A stretch of DNA of 64,000 bases from Pseudomonas oryzagri (GTDB lineage Bacteria; Pseudomonadota; Gammaproteobacteria; Pseudomonadales; Pseudomonadaceae). The stretch covers positions 288,540-352,539 of the forward strand of contig NZ_JAJHPU010000042.1 in NCBI RefSeq assembly GCF_020831405.1. Direction: 5' to 3'. The translations under genes and the position numbers were made by a program. The notes below the pieces were generated by a model. That model was given only the letters and a program-made list of their open reading frames with translations. It did no database searches and was not told the origin of the DNA. Below, one piece after another: positions 45,360 to 54,796 of the stretch (positions within the stretch are counted from its first letter, which is position 1; every line of letters starts with the position of its first letter).

Positions 45360-46154
45360 TCAGGCGATGCTCTCGACGATCCCGCCATCGACCCGCAGCG
45401 CGGCGCCGGTAGTGGCGCTGGCCTGCAGCGACGCGGCGTAGACGCACAGGCTGGCCACCTCCTCGGGACTGGCGAAGCGACGGATCAGCGAGGAAGGCCG
45501 GTTCTCCTTGAGGAACAACACCTCCATCTCCTCCCGGGAGATCCCGCGCTCTGCGGCCATCTGCGCAAAGAAGGCGATCACCCCTTCCGTGCGGGTCGGT
45601 CCGGGCAGGATGGTGTTGACGGTCACCCCGCTACCGGCCAGCACCTTGGCCAGCCCGCGCGATAGCGCCTGCAGCGCCGCCTTGCTGACGCCGTAGTGGA
45701 CCATTTCGGTGGGAATGTTCAGCGCCGACTCGCTGGAGATGAACTGGATCCGCCCCCAGCCCCGCTCCCGCATGCCCTGCGCGTAATGGCGCGACAGACG
45801 CACCGCGCTCATCACGTTGATCTGGAAGATCTCTTCCCAGTCGGCGTCTTCGATGGCGAAGAACTCCCTGGCGCCGTAGACGCCGAGGTTGTTGACCAGG
45901 ATGTCGGCCTGCGGCTCCTCGGCGATCAGCGCCTGGCAACCGGCGGCGGTACCGGCGTCGGCCACCACGCCGCGGGCCAGAGCGCCCGCGCGACTGTCGC
46001 GCAGGCTGGCCAGCGCGGCGTCGACCCGCGCCTGTTCGCGGCCGCAGACGACCACGCTGGCCCCGGCATCGGCCAGCCCCCTCGCGATGGCCAGGCCGAT
46101 ACCGCCGGTGGAGCCGGTCACGATGGCGGTCTTGCCGGTAAGGTCGATGATCAT
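45360..46154 (-). CDS. Short-chain dehydrogenase/reductase
   Basis: This 264-aa classical SDR has the cofactor motif TGSTGGIGLA near residue 14, NNLGVYG, catalytic YGVSK and a C-terminal GAALRVDGG segment. The start follows AGGAGTTCAAGC. It lies between two related hairpins and downstream of the MMPL gene on the same strand. The substrate cannot be inferred; it may be a 3-hydroxyacyl or alcohol dehydrogenase serving the envelope cluster. Confidence 0.82.
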   Translation of the reverse strand: MIIDLTGKTAIVTGSTGGIGLAIARGLADAGASVVVCGREQARVDAALASLRDSRAGALARGVVADAGTAAGCQALIAEEPQADILVNNLGVYGAREFFAIEDADWEEIFQINVMSAVRLSRHYAQGMRERGWGRIQFISSESALNIPTEMVHYGVSKAALQALSRGLAKVLAGSGVTVNTILPGPTRTEGVIAFFAQMAAERGISREEMEVLFLKENRPSSLIRRFASPEEVASLCVYAASLQASATTGAALRVDGGIVESIA

Positions 46155-46270
46155 GCTTGAACTCCTGTGATTGCAGGTGATGGGGCGGCGCACGGACTTG
46201 CCCTGACAACGGTAGCAGCAGGTCGACGTCCGACAGGCGCGGTATCGCTGGCCCGCGAGGAAACGACACA

Positions 46271-46300
46271 GGCGACCGGTAACGTGCGCGACCGGCCGCC
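46271..46300. repeat. Hairpin upstream of the SDR gene, copy 2
   Basis: GGCGACCGGT (46271-46280) pairs with ACCGGCCGCC (46291-46300) with one mismatch around a 10-base loop. The sequence is nearly that of the hairpin at 45285-45315. Confidence 0.6.
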
Positions 46301-46307
46301 TGGCCCG

Positions 46308-46366
46308 TGCAGGGGCGAATTTATTCGCCTGTCGAGGCATTCCGGCGAATAAATTCGCCCCTACAG
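46308..46366. repeat. Complete REP-like palindrome
   Basis: The arms GCAGGGGCGAATTTATTCGCC and GGCGAATAAATTCGCCCCTA form a large inverted repeat immediately after the MMPL stop codon (46369 on the minus strand). It is the intact counterpart of the unit at 10584-10634 plus 11668-11680 that carries the IS element. It may act as transcript end or 3' stabiliser. Confidence 0.8.
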
Positions 46367-46368
46367 GT

Positions 46369-48768
46369 TCAGGCCGCGACGACCTGGCGCGGCCGCAGCA
46401 GGAAGTGCGCCAGCGCCGGCAGCAGGATCAGCGCGCCGAGCATGTTCCAGACGAACATGAAGGCGAGCAGGATGCCCATGTCGGCCTGGAACTTGATCGG
46501 CGACCAGGCCCAGGTGGCCACCGCGATACCCAGGGTGATGCCGGTCAGCACCACCACCTTGCCGGTGAAGATCAGCGCCTTGTAGTAGGCCTCGGACAGG
46601 CTCATGCCCTCCTTCAGCCGCGCCAGGGTCACCGTCATCACGTACAGCGCGTAGTCCACGCCGATGCCGACGCCCAGGGCGATCACCGGCAGGGTGGCGA
46701 CCTTGACGCCGATGTTCAGCCAGACCATCAGCGCCTCGCAGAGCACCGAGGTGATCATCAGCGGCACCACCGCGCAGATCACCGCTCGCCACGAGCGGAA
46801 GGTGACGAAGGCCAGCACGATCACCGCGGCGTAGACCAAGAGCAGCATCTGCACGTTGGCCTTCTTCACCACGATGTTGGTGGCCGCCTCGATGCCGGCG
46901 TTGCCCGCGGCGTTGAGGATGCGGATCTCCTCGCTGCCGTACTGCGCGGCGAAGCTTTCCACGGTATTGACCACGCTGGTCAGGGTGTCGGCCTTGTGGT
47001 CCTTGAGGTAGGCGTAGACGGTCAGCAGATCGCAGTTCTGGTTGAACATCTCGCGCGGCGCGCGGGTGATGATGGCGTTGAGCATGTCCTGCGAGCGCGG
47101 CATCTCGAACCACTTGAGGCTGCCCTCGTTCATCCCGGCGTTGGCCACCTTGGCCAGGCCCGCCAGCGAACTGGTGGTCTCCACCCCCGGCAGCTGCTGC
47201 AGCTCGCGCTCGAGGGCGTCCACCGTGCGCAGGGTGCTGTAGTGGGCGCAGGCGTACTGCGGGGTGCGGATCATCACGATGTAGACGTCGCTGCTCGCCG
47301 CGTAGTTGGCGACCATGAAGGCGTTGTCCTGGTTGTAGCGCGAGTCGGCGCGCAGCTCCGGGGCGCCCGGATCGGTGTCGCCGATCTTCAGCTGGAAGCT
47401 GACCATCAGGCCGAACACGCCCATCGCCAGACCCAGCGCCACCGCCAGCCCGGCCCAGGGCGTGCGGGTGAACAGGTCGAGGAAGGCCCAGAACGGGTGC
47501 TTCCTGTGCTCGGTGTCGCCCGCCTCCTGCAGCTCGGCCCTGAGGCTGCGCTGCGCGGCGACCGGGCTGACGCCGGTGTAGGACAACAGGATCGGCAGCA
47601 GCACCAGGTTGGTGAAGATCAGCACGGCGACGCCGATGCTGGCGGTGACGGCCAGGTCCTGGATCACCTGGATGTCGATCACCATCAGCACCGCGAAGCC
47701 CACGGCGTCGGCCAGCAGCGCGGTCATGCCGGCGAGGAACAGGCGGCGGAAGGTGTAGCGCGCCGCCACCAGCTTGTGGGTGCCGCGGCCGACGTCCTGC
47801 ATGATGCCGTTCATCTTCTGCGCGCCGTGGCTCATGCCGATGGCGAACACCAGGAAGGGCACCAGCACCGAGTACGGGTCCAGCTCATAGCCGAGGGTCG
47901 GCAGCAGGCCGAGCAGCCAGACCACCGCGATCATCGAGCAGGCCACCACCAATAGGGTGCTGCGCAGGCAGCGGGTGTACCAGTAGAGCACCCCGGTGCA
48001 GATGACGATGGCGGCGGCGAAGAACAGCAGCACCTGGCGCAGGCCGTCGATCAGATCGCCCACCACCTTGGCGAAGCCGGTGACGTGGATGGCGACCTTG
48101 TCCGACTCGTACTTGCCGCGCAGCTCCTCGATGCGCTGCGACAGCGCATGGTAGTCGATGCGCTCGCCGGTCTCGGCGATGCGCTCCTGCAGCGGCACCA
48201 GGACGATGCTCGAGCGGTAGTTGGCCGCCACCAGCTGGCCGATCTCGCCGGAGCGCTCGACGTTGATGCGCACCTGCTCGAGGCTCTCGGGCGAGCCGTC
48301 GTAGTCGTCGGGGATCACCGGGCCGCCGTCCAGGCCGTCCTCGGTGACGCCGGTCCAGCGTACCGCCGGCGCCCACAGCGACTTCATGTACGGGCGGTCG
48401 ACGCCGGGCAACAGGAACACCTCGTCGTTGAGCTTGCGCACGGTGTCGAGGTACTCGGCGTCGAAGATGGTCCCCTCCTTCGCCTCCACGGCGATGCGCA
48501 GGGTGTTGCCCATGCCGGCCAGCTGCTTGCGGTTCTCCAGGAAGTTGGCGATGTACGGGTGGCTGGTGGGGATCATCTTCTCGAACGCCGCATTCAGCGA
48601 CAGACCGAGCGCCTGGTAGCCGAGCAGCAGCGTGGTGAGCAGGCAGAGGACGACGATCGCCAGGCGGTTGTTGAACAGCAGCCGCTCGGCGAGGGTGCCG
48701 GAGCGCTGGTCGAACTCCTTGAGGTCGGCGATGACCGCCTCGGCGGGCAGGGACTGGACGTGGCTCAT
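46369..48768 (-). CDS. MMPL/RND-superfamily transporter
   Basis: This 799-aa protein has the RND-type layout: a helix near the N terminus, a large periplasmic loop, five helices with FLVFAIGMSHGAQKMNG, a second loop and five more helices with IALGVGIGVDYALYVMTV. It resembles the lipid-exporting HpnN/MMPL group more than drug pumps, and no membrane-fusion partner is present. Its start overlaps the stop of the YCF48-type gene (ATGA). Probable cargo is a hydrophobic molecule moved between inner and outer membrane. Confidence 0.87.
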   Translation of the reverse strand: MSHVQSLPAEAVIADLKEFDQRSGTLAERLLFNNRLAIVVLCLLTTLLLGYQALGLSLNAAFEKMIPTSHPYIANFLENRKQLAGMGNTLRIAVEAKEGTIFDAEYLDTVRKLNDEVFLLPGVDRPYMKSLWAPAVRWTGVTEDGLDGGPVIPDDYDGSPESLEQVRINVERSGEIGQLVAANYRSSIVLVPLQERIAETGERIDYHALSQRIEELRGKYESDKVAIHVTGFAKVVGDLIDGLRQVLLFFAAAIVICTGVLYWYTRCLRSTLLVVACSMIAVVWLLGLLPTLGYELDPYSVLVPFLVFAIGMSHGAQKMNGIMQDVGRGTHKLVAARYTFRRLFLAGMTALLADAVGFAVLMVIDIQVIQDLAVTASIGVAVLIFTNLVLLPILLSYTGVSPVAAQRSLRAELQEAGDTEHRKHPFWAFLDLFTRTPWAGLAVALGLAMGVFGLMVSFQLKIGDTDPGAPELRADSRYNQDNAFMVANYAASSDVYIVMIRTPQYACAHYSTLRTVDALERELQQLPGVETTSSLAGLAKVANAGMNEGSLKWFEMPRSQDMLNAIITRAPREMFNQNCDLLTVYAYLKDHKADTLTSVVNTVESFAAQYGSEEIRILNAAGNAGIEAATNIVVKKANVQMLLLVYAAVIVLAFVTFRSWRAVICAVVPLMITSVLCEALMVWLNIGVKVATLPVIALGVGIGVDYALYVMTVTLARLKEGMSLSEAYYKALIFTGKVVVLTGITLGIAVATWAWSPIKFQADMGILLAFMFVWNMLGALILLPALAHFLLRPRQVVAA

Positions 48769-49898
48769 TGTTGGACTCCCGAAACCTGAACCCGTGAAGC
48801 GAGCGCATCCGGCTCGACGCGCGACAGGCCGCGCGCACCGGAGAGGATCAAGGCGCCGTCGGCGGCCTCGGCGATGCCGGTCAGGCCAGTGCCGGGCTGC
48901 ACCGCCAGGGCGGCGAAGTGCTGGCCGCCGTCGGTGCTGCGCAGCAGGCGGCCGCTCTCGTCGGCGAGCAGCACCGAGCCGTCGCGCAATTGGCGGCCGG
49001 CGCTCAAGGTCAGCGGCTGGCCGAGCTCGACGCGCTGCCAGCTCACCCCGCCGTCCGCGCTGCGCCAGGCGTTGCCGCGCAGGCCGTAGGCCAGCAGGGC
49101 CTCGCCGTGCAGCTCGAGGGCACCGAAGAAGGTGCCGGCGTAGGGCGTGCGGATCTCGGCGAAGCTGGCGCCGCCGTCGACCGAGCGGAACAGGGCGCCC
49201 TGCTCGCCGGCGATCAGCAGCGAGCGGCCGTCGACCTGGATCTGGTAGAGGTGCTTGCCGCGCGGGTTGGGGATCTGCCCGACCAGCGACTGCCAGCTCT
49301 TGCCGCCGTCGACGGTCTGCAGGGCCAGGCCGTAGGCGCCGACTACGTAGCCGCGCAGCTCATCCACGAAGCGCACGCCGAGGAACGGCTTGTCCGGACC
49401 GTCTGCCACCAGGTACTCGGCGCTGCGCAGCGCGGCGGCGGCGCCCGCTTCGCCGGCCTCGACGCGGCGCTTGGCGTCGTCGCGGATCACTTCCGCGGCC
49501 TGACTGCCGTCGAGCTGGCGCTGCCAGGTTTCGCCGCCATCGCTGCTGGCCAGCACCACGCCGCTGTGACCGACCGCCCAGCCGTGGCTGGCCGAGGCGA
49601 AGTGCACGTCGGTGAGCGCCACGCTGACTGGCACGCTTTTGGCCTGGCGCCAGCTGCGTCCGGCGTCGTCGGAGAGCAGCACGGTGCCGCGCTCGCCGAC
49701 CGCCACCAGGCGGTCGCCGGCGCGGGTCACCGCCAGTTGCAGGCTGTGCTGGGCCCGCACGCTCTCGCGGGCGGGCAGATCGAGCAGGTCGGCCACCTTG
49801 GCGCCGCCTGCGGCTTGGGAGGGGCCTGCCAGGCAGGCCAGGGAGAGCATGGCGGCAGCCAGGGCTGTCCGCCGGTGGAGCGGAGTGGGCGCGTGCAT
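48765..49898 (-). CDS. YCF48/BNR-type periplasmic beta-propeller protein
   Basis: This 377-aa protein has a signal peptide (about 1-29, ending SQAAGG) and repeated BNR/Asp-box blades: SDDAGRSW, SSDGGETW, TVDGGKSW, SVDGGASF, SADGGVSW and STDGGQHF. YCF48-like propellers act as assembly or scaffold factors. The stop is coupled to the MMPL start, so they likely work together. Confidence 0.85.
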   Translation of the reverse strand: MHAPTPLHRRTALAAAMLSLACLAGPSQAAGGAKVADLLDLPARESVRAQHSLQLAVTRAGDRLVAVGERGTVLLSDDAGRSWRQAKSVPVSVALTDVHFASASHGWAVGHSGVVLASSDGGETWQRQLDGSQAAEVIRDDAKRRVEAGEAGAAAALRSAEYLVADGPDKPFLGVRFVDELRGYVVGAYGLALQTVDGGKSWQSLVGQIPNPRGKHLYQIQVDGRSLLIAGEQGALFRSVDGGASFAEIRTPYAGTFFGALELHGEALLAYGLRGNAWRSADGGVSWQRVELGQPLTLSAGRQLRDGSVLLADESGRLLRSTDGGQHFAALAVQPGTGLTGIAEAADGALILSGARGLSRVEPDALASRVQVSGVQQ

Positions 49899-50032
49899 GA
49901 TGCGTACTCGAATCCGACCCCCGCCTCCGCTGGCACCGCACACGGCGCCGGCAGGGCGGGAAAGTCTTGGGAGGGAACTCCGGCACCGCGCGCGGGGCAT
50001 TGGTGCCGGGACTGCGACCTGCTGCGACGAAC

Positions 50033-51385
50033 TCAGCGCACGCCTTCGGCAGCTACCGCATCACCCGTGAAGTGCGTCTCCGGCTGGCGCTCGACCACCT
50101 TGTAGACCGCCTCGTTGAGCGACTGGGTAGTGCTCATGGTGTTGGCCTGCAGGTTGAAGATGTGCGCCGGCTTGAGCGCCAGCATCGGCGTGGAGGGCAG
50201 CACGAACGGGGTGATCTGGGTGGTGCGCCACAGCTTGCCTTCGCTGTCGTAGCCGTCCATCAGCAGGACCATCCAGGAGTCCTCGTCGATGTAGAACTTG
50301 CGCTTGGGCACCGCATGGCGCTTGCCGCTGGCCACGTTGGCCTCCACTTCCCAGACCCGGTGCAGCTCCCAGCGCACCTTGTCGGGGTTTAGGTGGTGCT
50401 GGCCGTAGGCCTCGTCCAGCTTGGCGGTGACCACCTCGTTGGCGTTGTAGGGTACGTACAGCTCGCGCTTGCCGACCAGCTTCCAGTCGTAGCGGTCGAT
50501 ATGGCCCATCAGGCCCATCACCTCGTCGAAGTAGTTGGCGCCGGAGGCGACGAAGTCCGGGGTGTCGTAGGCCACGGTCGGCGCGCGGCGCACGCGGCGC
50601 TGGCCGACCAGGTACTGCCAGGCCTGGCGCGACTGCTCGATGTCGATGCTGTCGCGGAACACCAGCGACTCGCCGGCCTTGAACGGCGGCGCGATGGTGG
50701 CGAAGCGCTGCAGGAAGTACTCGCCGCTCCAGGTGTTGGCCGAACCGTCCTTGTAATAGTACGGGTACTGGTTGGACTGGTCGTTCATGGTTGCCAGGGT
50801 GCGCGAGCCATCGGCGGTCAGCACGATGTTCTTGAAGTTGGTCACCTCGGTGGCCTCGTTCTCGACCCGCAGCAGGTGGTTCCAGATCACCTCGATGCCC
50901 GCCTTGGGAATCGGGAACGGCACGCCGCCGTAGCAGCCTTCCAGCGACTTGCCGCCGTCATTGAGCTGGCAGCTGGTGGCGTTCTTCGCGGTGTTGTCGT
51001 AGACGTACTGCGGCGCCGCGGCGGTGCGGTGGGTCGGGTAGACGTCGACGCGGAAGCTGTCCGGATACTTCTTGAGCAGCGCCTGGGTGCCCTCGGAGAG
51101 CTTGTCGGCGTACTGCGCCAGGTTCTGCGCGGTGATCTTGGCCAGCGGCTTCTCGCCGGGGAACGGCTGCACCGGGACGTCGCCGACCTTCTCGCCGGCG
51201 GCCACGCCCTTGGCGCCGGTCCAGGCCGGGATGCTGCCGTCCTTGTTGCCGGCCTGTTCGCCGCCCATCGGCGTCAGGCTCTTGCCCAGCGCGGCGGCCT
51301 CCTCGGCGGTGACGGCGGCCTGTGCTCCCTGGGCGCCCATCAGCACGGCAGCCAGCGCTGCCCACAAAGCGGTTTTCTTGTGCAT
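50033..51385 (-). CDS. DUF1329 outer-membrane-lipoprotein-sorting-like protein, copy 1
   Basis: This 450-aa protein has a signal peptide (about 1-23) and the DUF1329 pattern LTPMGGEQAGNKDGSIPAW and RRAPTVAYDTPDFVASG. The fold is thought to resemble LolA/LolB lipid-binding barrels. A paralogue of equal length lies at 53441-54796, on the other side of the DUF1302 gene. A role in carrying hydrophobic compounds through the periplasm is inferred. Confidence 0.88.
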   Translation of the reverse strand: MHKKTALWAALAAVLMGAQGAQAAVTAEEAAALGKSLTPMGGEQAGNKDGSIPAWTGAKGVAAGEKVGDVPVQPFPGEKPLAKITAQNLAQYADKLSEGTQALLKKYPDSFRVDVYPTHRTAAAPQYVYDNTAKNATSCQLNDGGKSLEGCYGGVPFPIPKAGIEVIWNHLLRVENEATEVTNFKNIVLTADGSRTLATMNDQSNQYPYYYKDGSANTWSGEYFLQRFATIAPPFKAGESLVFRDSIDIEQSRQAWQYLVGQRRVRRAPTVAYDTPDFVASGANYFDEVMGLMGHIDRYDWKLVGKRELYVPYNANEVVTAKLDEAYGQHHLNPDKVRWELHRVWEVEANVASGKRHAVPKRKFYIDEDSWMVLLMDGYDSEGKLWRTTQITPFVLPSTPMLALKPAHIFNLQANTMSTTQSLNEAVYKVVERQPETHFTGDAVAAEGVR

Positions 51386-51454
51386 TGTTGTTCTCCTCGC
51401 CTCTGGGGGGGTGGAGTTCGTCCACGATCTGCTGCGCGTCGGCCATGCTGCGTT

Positions 51455-51513
51455 GAAAGCGGCTTCGGAATGCTCATTTACAACTCGTAAACTCCGCTTC
51501 CTCAGCCGCTTTC
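51455..51513. repeat. Dispersed hairpin repeat, copy 2
   Basis: GAAAGCGGCT (51455-51464) pairs with AGCCGCTTTC (51504-51513). Further imperfect pairing occurs inward, and ATGCTCATTTAC with GTAAACTCCGCTT lies at the tip. The pattern is shared with 15534-15587. It lies between the DUF1302 and DUF1329 genes. Confidence 0.65.
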
Positions 51514-51556
51514 GCCTTGCCTGGCTCTAGCTCGCGAGATCGTGATCTGACTCCTG

Positions 51557-53215
51557 TTAGAAAGTGCGCTGCACGGAGAACGACACGAAGTCGCGGTCGC
51601 CGTGGAAGTTGTCGTAGGAAAGCTCGGGGACCGCGGTGTCGTACTTGATCACCGAGCCGTCCGGGCCGTAGTAGTGGGTGAAGCCGACGCTCGCCTGCCA
51701 GGTCTTCTGGTACTCCGCCTTGAGGCCGATGCTGACGTTGCCGCCGTGGTTGGCCGGGAACAGCGCGCCGTTGACCGAGGAGCGGCCGAACAGGCCGTAG
51801 CTCAGGCCGATCGGCACCTGCAGGTCGAGGCCCGGGGCCACCTGGAAGTACTCGGGGGTGAAGATGAACTGCAGCGCGCCGGCGTCGCGGGTGGCTTCCG
51901 GATCGAGCTGGTCCTTGTTGTCGGTGACGCTCAGGCGGCGGTTGAAGGCGAACTCGCCGATGAACGAGGCGCCCTGCCACAGCGGGGTGGCGCCGAACAC
52001 CGAGATCGCCGACAGGTTGAGGTGCATGGTGCGGCCTTTCGGGAAGGCGGCATCGTCGCCGCCGTCGGCGCCGACGCTGGAAGGCACGATCACCGTGTTG
52101 CCGGTGGCCACCAGCGGCATGTCGTCGCGGAACGACAGCTCGCCGGCGACGTTGGTCTCGCCGACCAGGGTGCTGAAGCTGAAGCCGACGGTGCGGATGT
52201 CCTCGGCATACACCATCTCGTAGCGCATGGTGTCCGGGTACAGGTAGAACTGCGGCATCTTGTCGTGGTACTGCGCGGCGTAGATGCCGTACTCGGTGTC
52301 GCCCGACTTGAACTTGAGCTGCACGCCACCCTGCCCCGAATCGCGGGCCTCGATGTCGTCGGCGCGCAGCGCGGTGACGCCCGGCCCCAGGATCAGCGAC
52401 TCGCCGCCCTCGTCGACGAAGTCGGCGAAGCTGAAGTAGCTGCCGGCGGCCGGCAGGCGGCTCTTGCGCCATTCCAGCTGGTAGTAGGCGCCGATCGACA
52501 CGTCGGAGTTGAGTTGCAGCTGACCGGCCACCTGGCCGACCGGGCGGAGGATTTCCTTGAACTGCGAGTTGGGCACCGACAGCGCCTTGATCAGGTCCAG
52601 CGAGGTCTGCGCCGCGGCGATGCCGTTGGAGCCGAAGAACAGGCTCTCGCCGTACAGCTGGGTGAAGCGCCCGGCCTTGGCGTTGAGGTTCATGTCCGCC
52701 GGGGCGAAGCTGCCGTAGACGAAGGCGTCGAGCAGCTCGGCCTTGCGCCCGTGCAGCTTCTCGGTGTCGTCGGTGAACTCGTCGTAGTCAGCGCTGCGCG
52801 AGTTGACCAGAGCGCCGCCGAGGGCGCCGGGGTTGTCGTTGTCCTGGTTGTAGACGTCGTCGTACCAGGCCGCGCCGCTCAGGCGCAGGCCGTAGTTGCG
52901 CTTGTAGCGCAGGTCGAACTCGGAGAGCAGGTCGAGGCGGTTGGAGATCAGCCCCTTGTCGAAGTTCTGGTCGCCGTCGTTGGTGTTGGCCTGCACGCCG
53001 AGGGAGTCGTCGGCGATGTCGGAGTCGACGTCGCTGGTGCGCCAGGCGGCGCTGTACTTGACCGTGTTGTCCCACGACATCCGCACATCGGAATTGCCGC
53101 TGTCGATCGGGAAAGCGAAGGCCGGACTGGCTGCCGACAAACCTGCAACCGCTCCAGCGACCGCAAAGAACAATTTCTTCAGGTGGAACTTCGGCAGACT
53201 GGCGCTGTTGCCCAT
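51557..53215 (-). CDS. DUF1302 outer-membrane beta-barrel protein
   Basis: This 552-aa protein has a signal peptide (about 1-34, ending SPAFA). The rest is rich in alternating aromatic strands, with RMSWDNTVKYSAAWRTSD and NRLDLLSEFDLRYKRNYG near the N terminus. It ends FSVQRTF, a typical outer-membrane insertion signal. DUF1302 proteins regularly accompany DUF1329 and RND genes and are presumed channels for hydrophobic compounds. A LysR-type operator lies 125-170 bases upstream. Confidence 0.88.
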   Translation of the reverse strand: MGNSASLPKFHLKKLFFAVAGAVAGLSAASPAFAFPIDSGNSDVRMSWDNTVKYSAAWRTSDVDSDIADDSLGVQANTNDGDQNFDKGLISNRLDLLSEFDLRYKRNYGLRLSGAAWYDDVYNQDNDNPGALGGALVNSRSADYDEFTDDTEKLHGRKAELLDAFVYGSFAPADMNLNAKAGRFTQLYGESLFFGSNGIAAAQTSLDLIKALSVPNSQFKEILRPVGQVAGQLQLNSDVSIGAYYQLEWRKSRLPAAGSYFSFADFVDEGGESLILGPGVTALRADDIEARDSGQGGVQLKFKSGDTEYGIYAAQYHDKMPQFYLYPDTMRYEMVYAEDIRTVGFSFSTLVGETNVAGELSFRDDMPLVATGNTVIVPSSVGADGGDDAAFPKGRTMHLNLSAISVFGATPLWQGASFIGEFAFNRRLSVTDNKDQLDPEATRDAGALQFIFTPEYFQVAPGLDLQVPIGLSYGLFGRSSVNGALFPANHGGNVSIGLKAEYQKTWQASVGFTHYYGPDGSVIKYDTAVPELSYDNFHGDRDFVSFSVQRTF

Positions 53216-53339
53216 GTCTTGATCCTCGAAATCTTATTGTTGTTGTCAATTTCGCTCGGCTCTCGCGGACACCGCTTTCTCGGCACCCGCCCCGCATTCC
53301 AGCGGTGTGATTGACAAGCTATTGCCGGCGAGACTTACC

Positions 53340-53384
53340 GTCCAATACCAATGCGGGCCTCTCTCGATACCCGGAAGGTATCGA
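53340..53384. promoter_or_regulatory. Composite operator upstream of the DUF1302 gene
   Basis: GTCCAATACCA (53340-53350) and GGTATCGA (53377-53384) are separated by exactly the same distance as at 55191-55235. The right half forms the palindrome TCGATACC-N5-GGTATCGA (53364-53384), typical of LysR-family T-N11-A sites. Confidence 0.68.
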
Positions 53385-53440
53385 TATGCGCGCAGCGCCA
53401 GCTCCGGGCTGCAAGGCCCGGAGCTAACGCGGTACGCGAC

Positions 53441-54796
53441 TCAACGCACGCCGTCGCCGGCCACCGCCGCGCCGGTGAAGTAGCTCTCCGGCTTGGGCGG
53501 CACCACCTTGAAGTCCTCGCCGTTGAGCATCTGCACCACGCTCATGGTGCTCGCCTGCAGGTTGAACACCACCGCGGTGCGCAGCAGGGTGGCCGGGATG
53601 GCCGGCACCGCGTAGGGAATCGACTGGGTGGTGCGCCACAGGCGGCCGTCCTTGTCGTAGCCGTCGACCAGGGCGATCAGCCAGGCGTCCTCGTCGAGGT
53701 AGTAGCGGCGTTTGGGTACCGCGTGGCGGCGTCCGTCGGCGAGGCTCGCCTCCACCTCCCAGACCCGGTGCTTCTCCCAGCGCAGGTGCTCGGGGTTGAG
53801 GTGATGCTTGGCCAGCGCCTGCTCGGCGCTGACTGCGAGCAGGCCGTTGGCGTTGTAGGGGATGAGCATTTCCCGCTTGCCGACCAGCTTCCAGTCATAG
53901 CGGTCCAGCGCGCCGAAGAAACCCTGCACCTCGTCGAAGTAGTTGGCGCCGGAGGACACGAAGTCCGGGGTGTCGTAGGACACCGTGGGCGCGCGGCGCA
54001 CCCGGCGCTGGCCGACCAGGTACTGCCAGGCCTGGCGCGGGTACTTGCCGTTGATGCTGTCGCGGGCGACCAGCGCCTCGCCGGACTTGTACGGCGGCTC
54101 GACGGTCAGGTAGCGGAACATCGCGTATTCGCCCGACCAGTCCTCGGGGCGGGCGTCCTGGTAGTACGGCGGGTACTGGAAGGCGATCTCGTTGCGCGTG
54201 GCCAGCGTGTGGCTGCCGTCCGCGCTGCCGACGATGTTGCGAAAGCGGTACTCGATGGCCGGCGCCTCGACACGCAGCAGGTGGTTCCACATCACCTCGA
54301 CGCCCTGTTTGGGGATCGGGAAGGGAATGCCGCCGATGCAGCCGGTGATGGTGTCCCAGCCGTCGCGGATGCTGCAGCGCTGCGCGTTCCTGGCGACGTT
54401 GGCGTAGACCGCCGGCGGCGCCGCGGCGGTACGGTGGCTGGGGTAGACGTCGAGGTGGAAGCTGTCCGGATACTTCTTGAGCAGCTCGCGGGTGCCGTCG
54501 GAGAGCAGTGCGTCGTAGGCGGCCATGTTGCTGGCGCTGACCCGGTACAGCGGCTTCTCGCCGGGGAACAGCTCGACGGGGATGTCGCCGAGCATCCGCC
54601 CGCCCGGCGCCTGGGTCAGCCCGCCCTGCCAGGCGGGAATGCTGCCGTCGGCGTTGCCCGCCCGCTCGCCGCCCAGCGGCGTCAGGCTGCCGTCGGCCAG
54701 CCGCGCCGCCTCCTGTGCGTCGACTGCCGCGTGCAGCGCCGGCGCGCCCAGCACGGCAACCGCCAGGGCCATTCCTAGTGTGGTTTTCCGGTACAT
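53441..54796 (-). CDS. DUF1329 protein, copy 2
   Basis: This 451-aa protein has a signal peptide (about 1-23) and the same domain pattern as copy 1 (LTPLGGERAGNADGSIPAW and RRAPTVSYDTPDFVSSG). The two are clearly paralogous along their full length but diverged in the first 100 residues and in loops. It is divergent from the LysR gene and probably in its regulon. Confidence 0.88.
   Translation of the reverse strand: MYRKTTLGMALAVAVLGAPALHAAVDAQEAARLADGSLTPLGGERAGNADGSIPAWQGGLTQAPGGRMLGDIPVELFPGEKPLYRVSASNMAAYDALLSDGTRELLKKYPDSFHLDVYPSHRTAAAPPAVYANVARNAQRCSIRDGWDTITGCIGGIPFPIPKQGVEVMWNHLLRVEAPAIEYRFRNIVGSADGSHTLATRNEIAFQYPPYYQDARPEDWSGEYAMFRYLTVEPPYKSGEALVARDSINGKYPRQAWQYLVGQRRVRRAPTVSYDTPDFVSSGANYFDEVQGFFGALDRYDWKLVGKREMLIPYNANGLLAVSAEQALAKHHLNPEHLRWEKHRVWEVEASLADGRRHAVPKRRYYLDEDAWLIALVDGYDKDGRLWRTTQSIPYAVPAIPATLLRTAVVFNLQASTMSVVQMLNGEDFKVVPPKPESYFTGAAVAGDGVR

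Noticed and set aside
53309..53324. A GGCAATAGCTTGT sequence upstream of the DUF1302 gene resembling a sigma-54 promoter on the minus strand
   Set aside because: The GG and GT are 11 and not 12 bases apart and the -12 C is missing.
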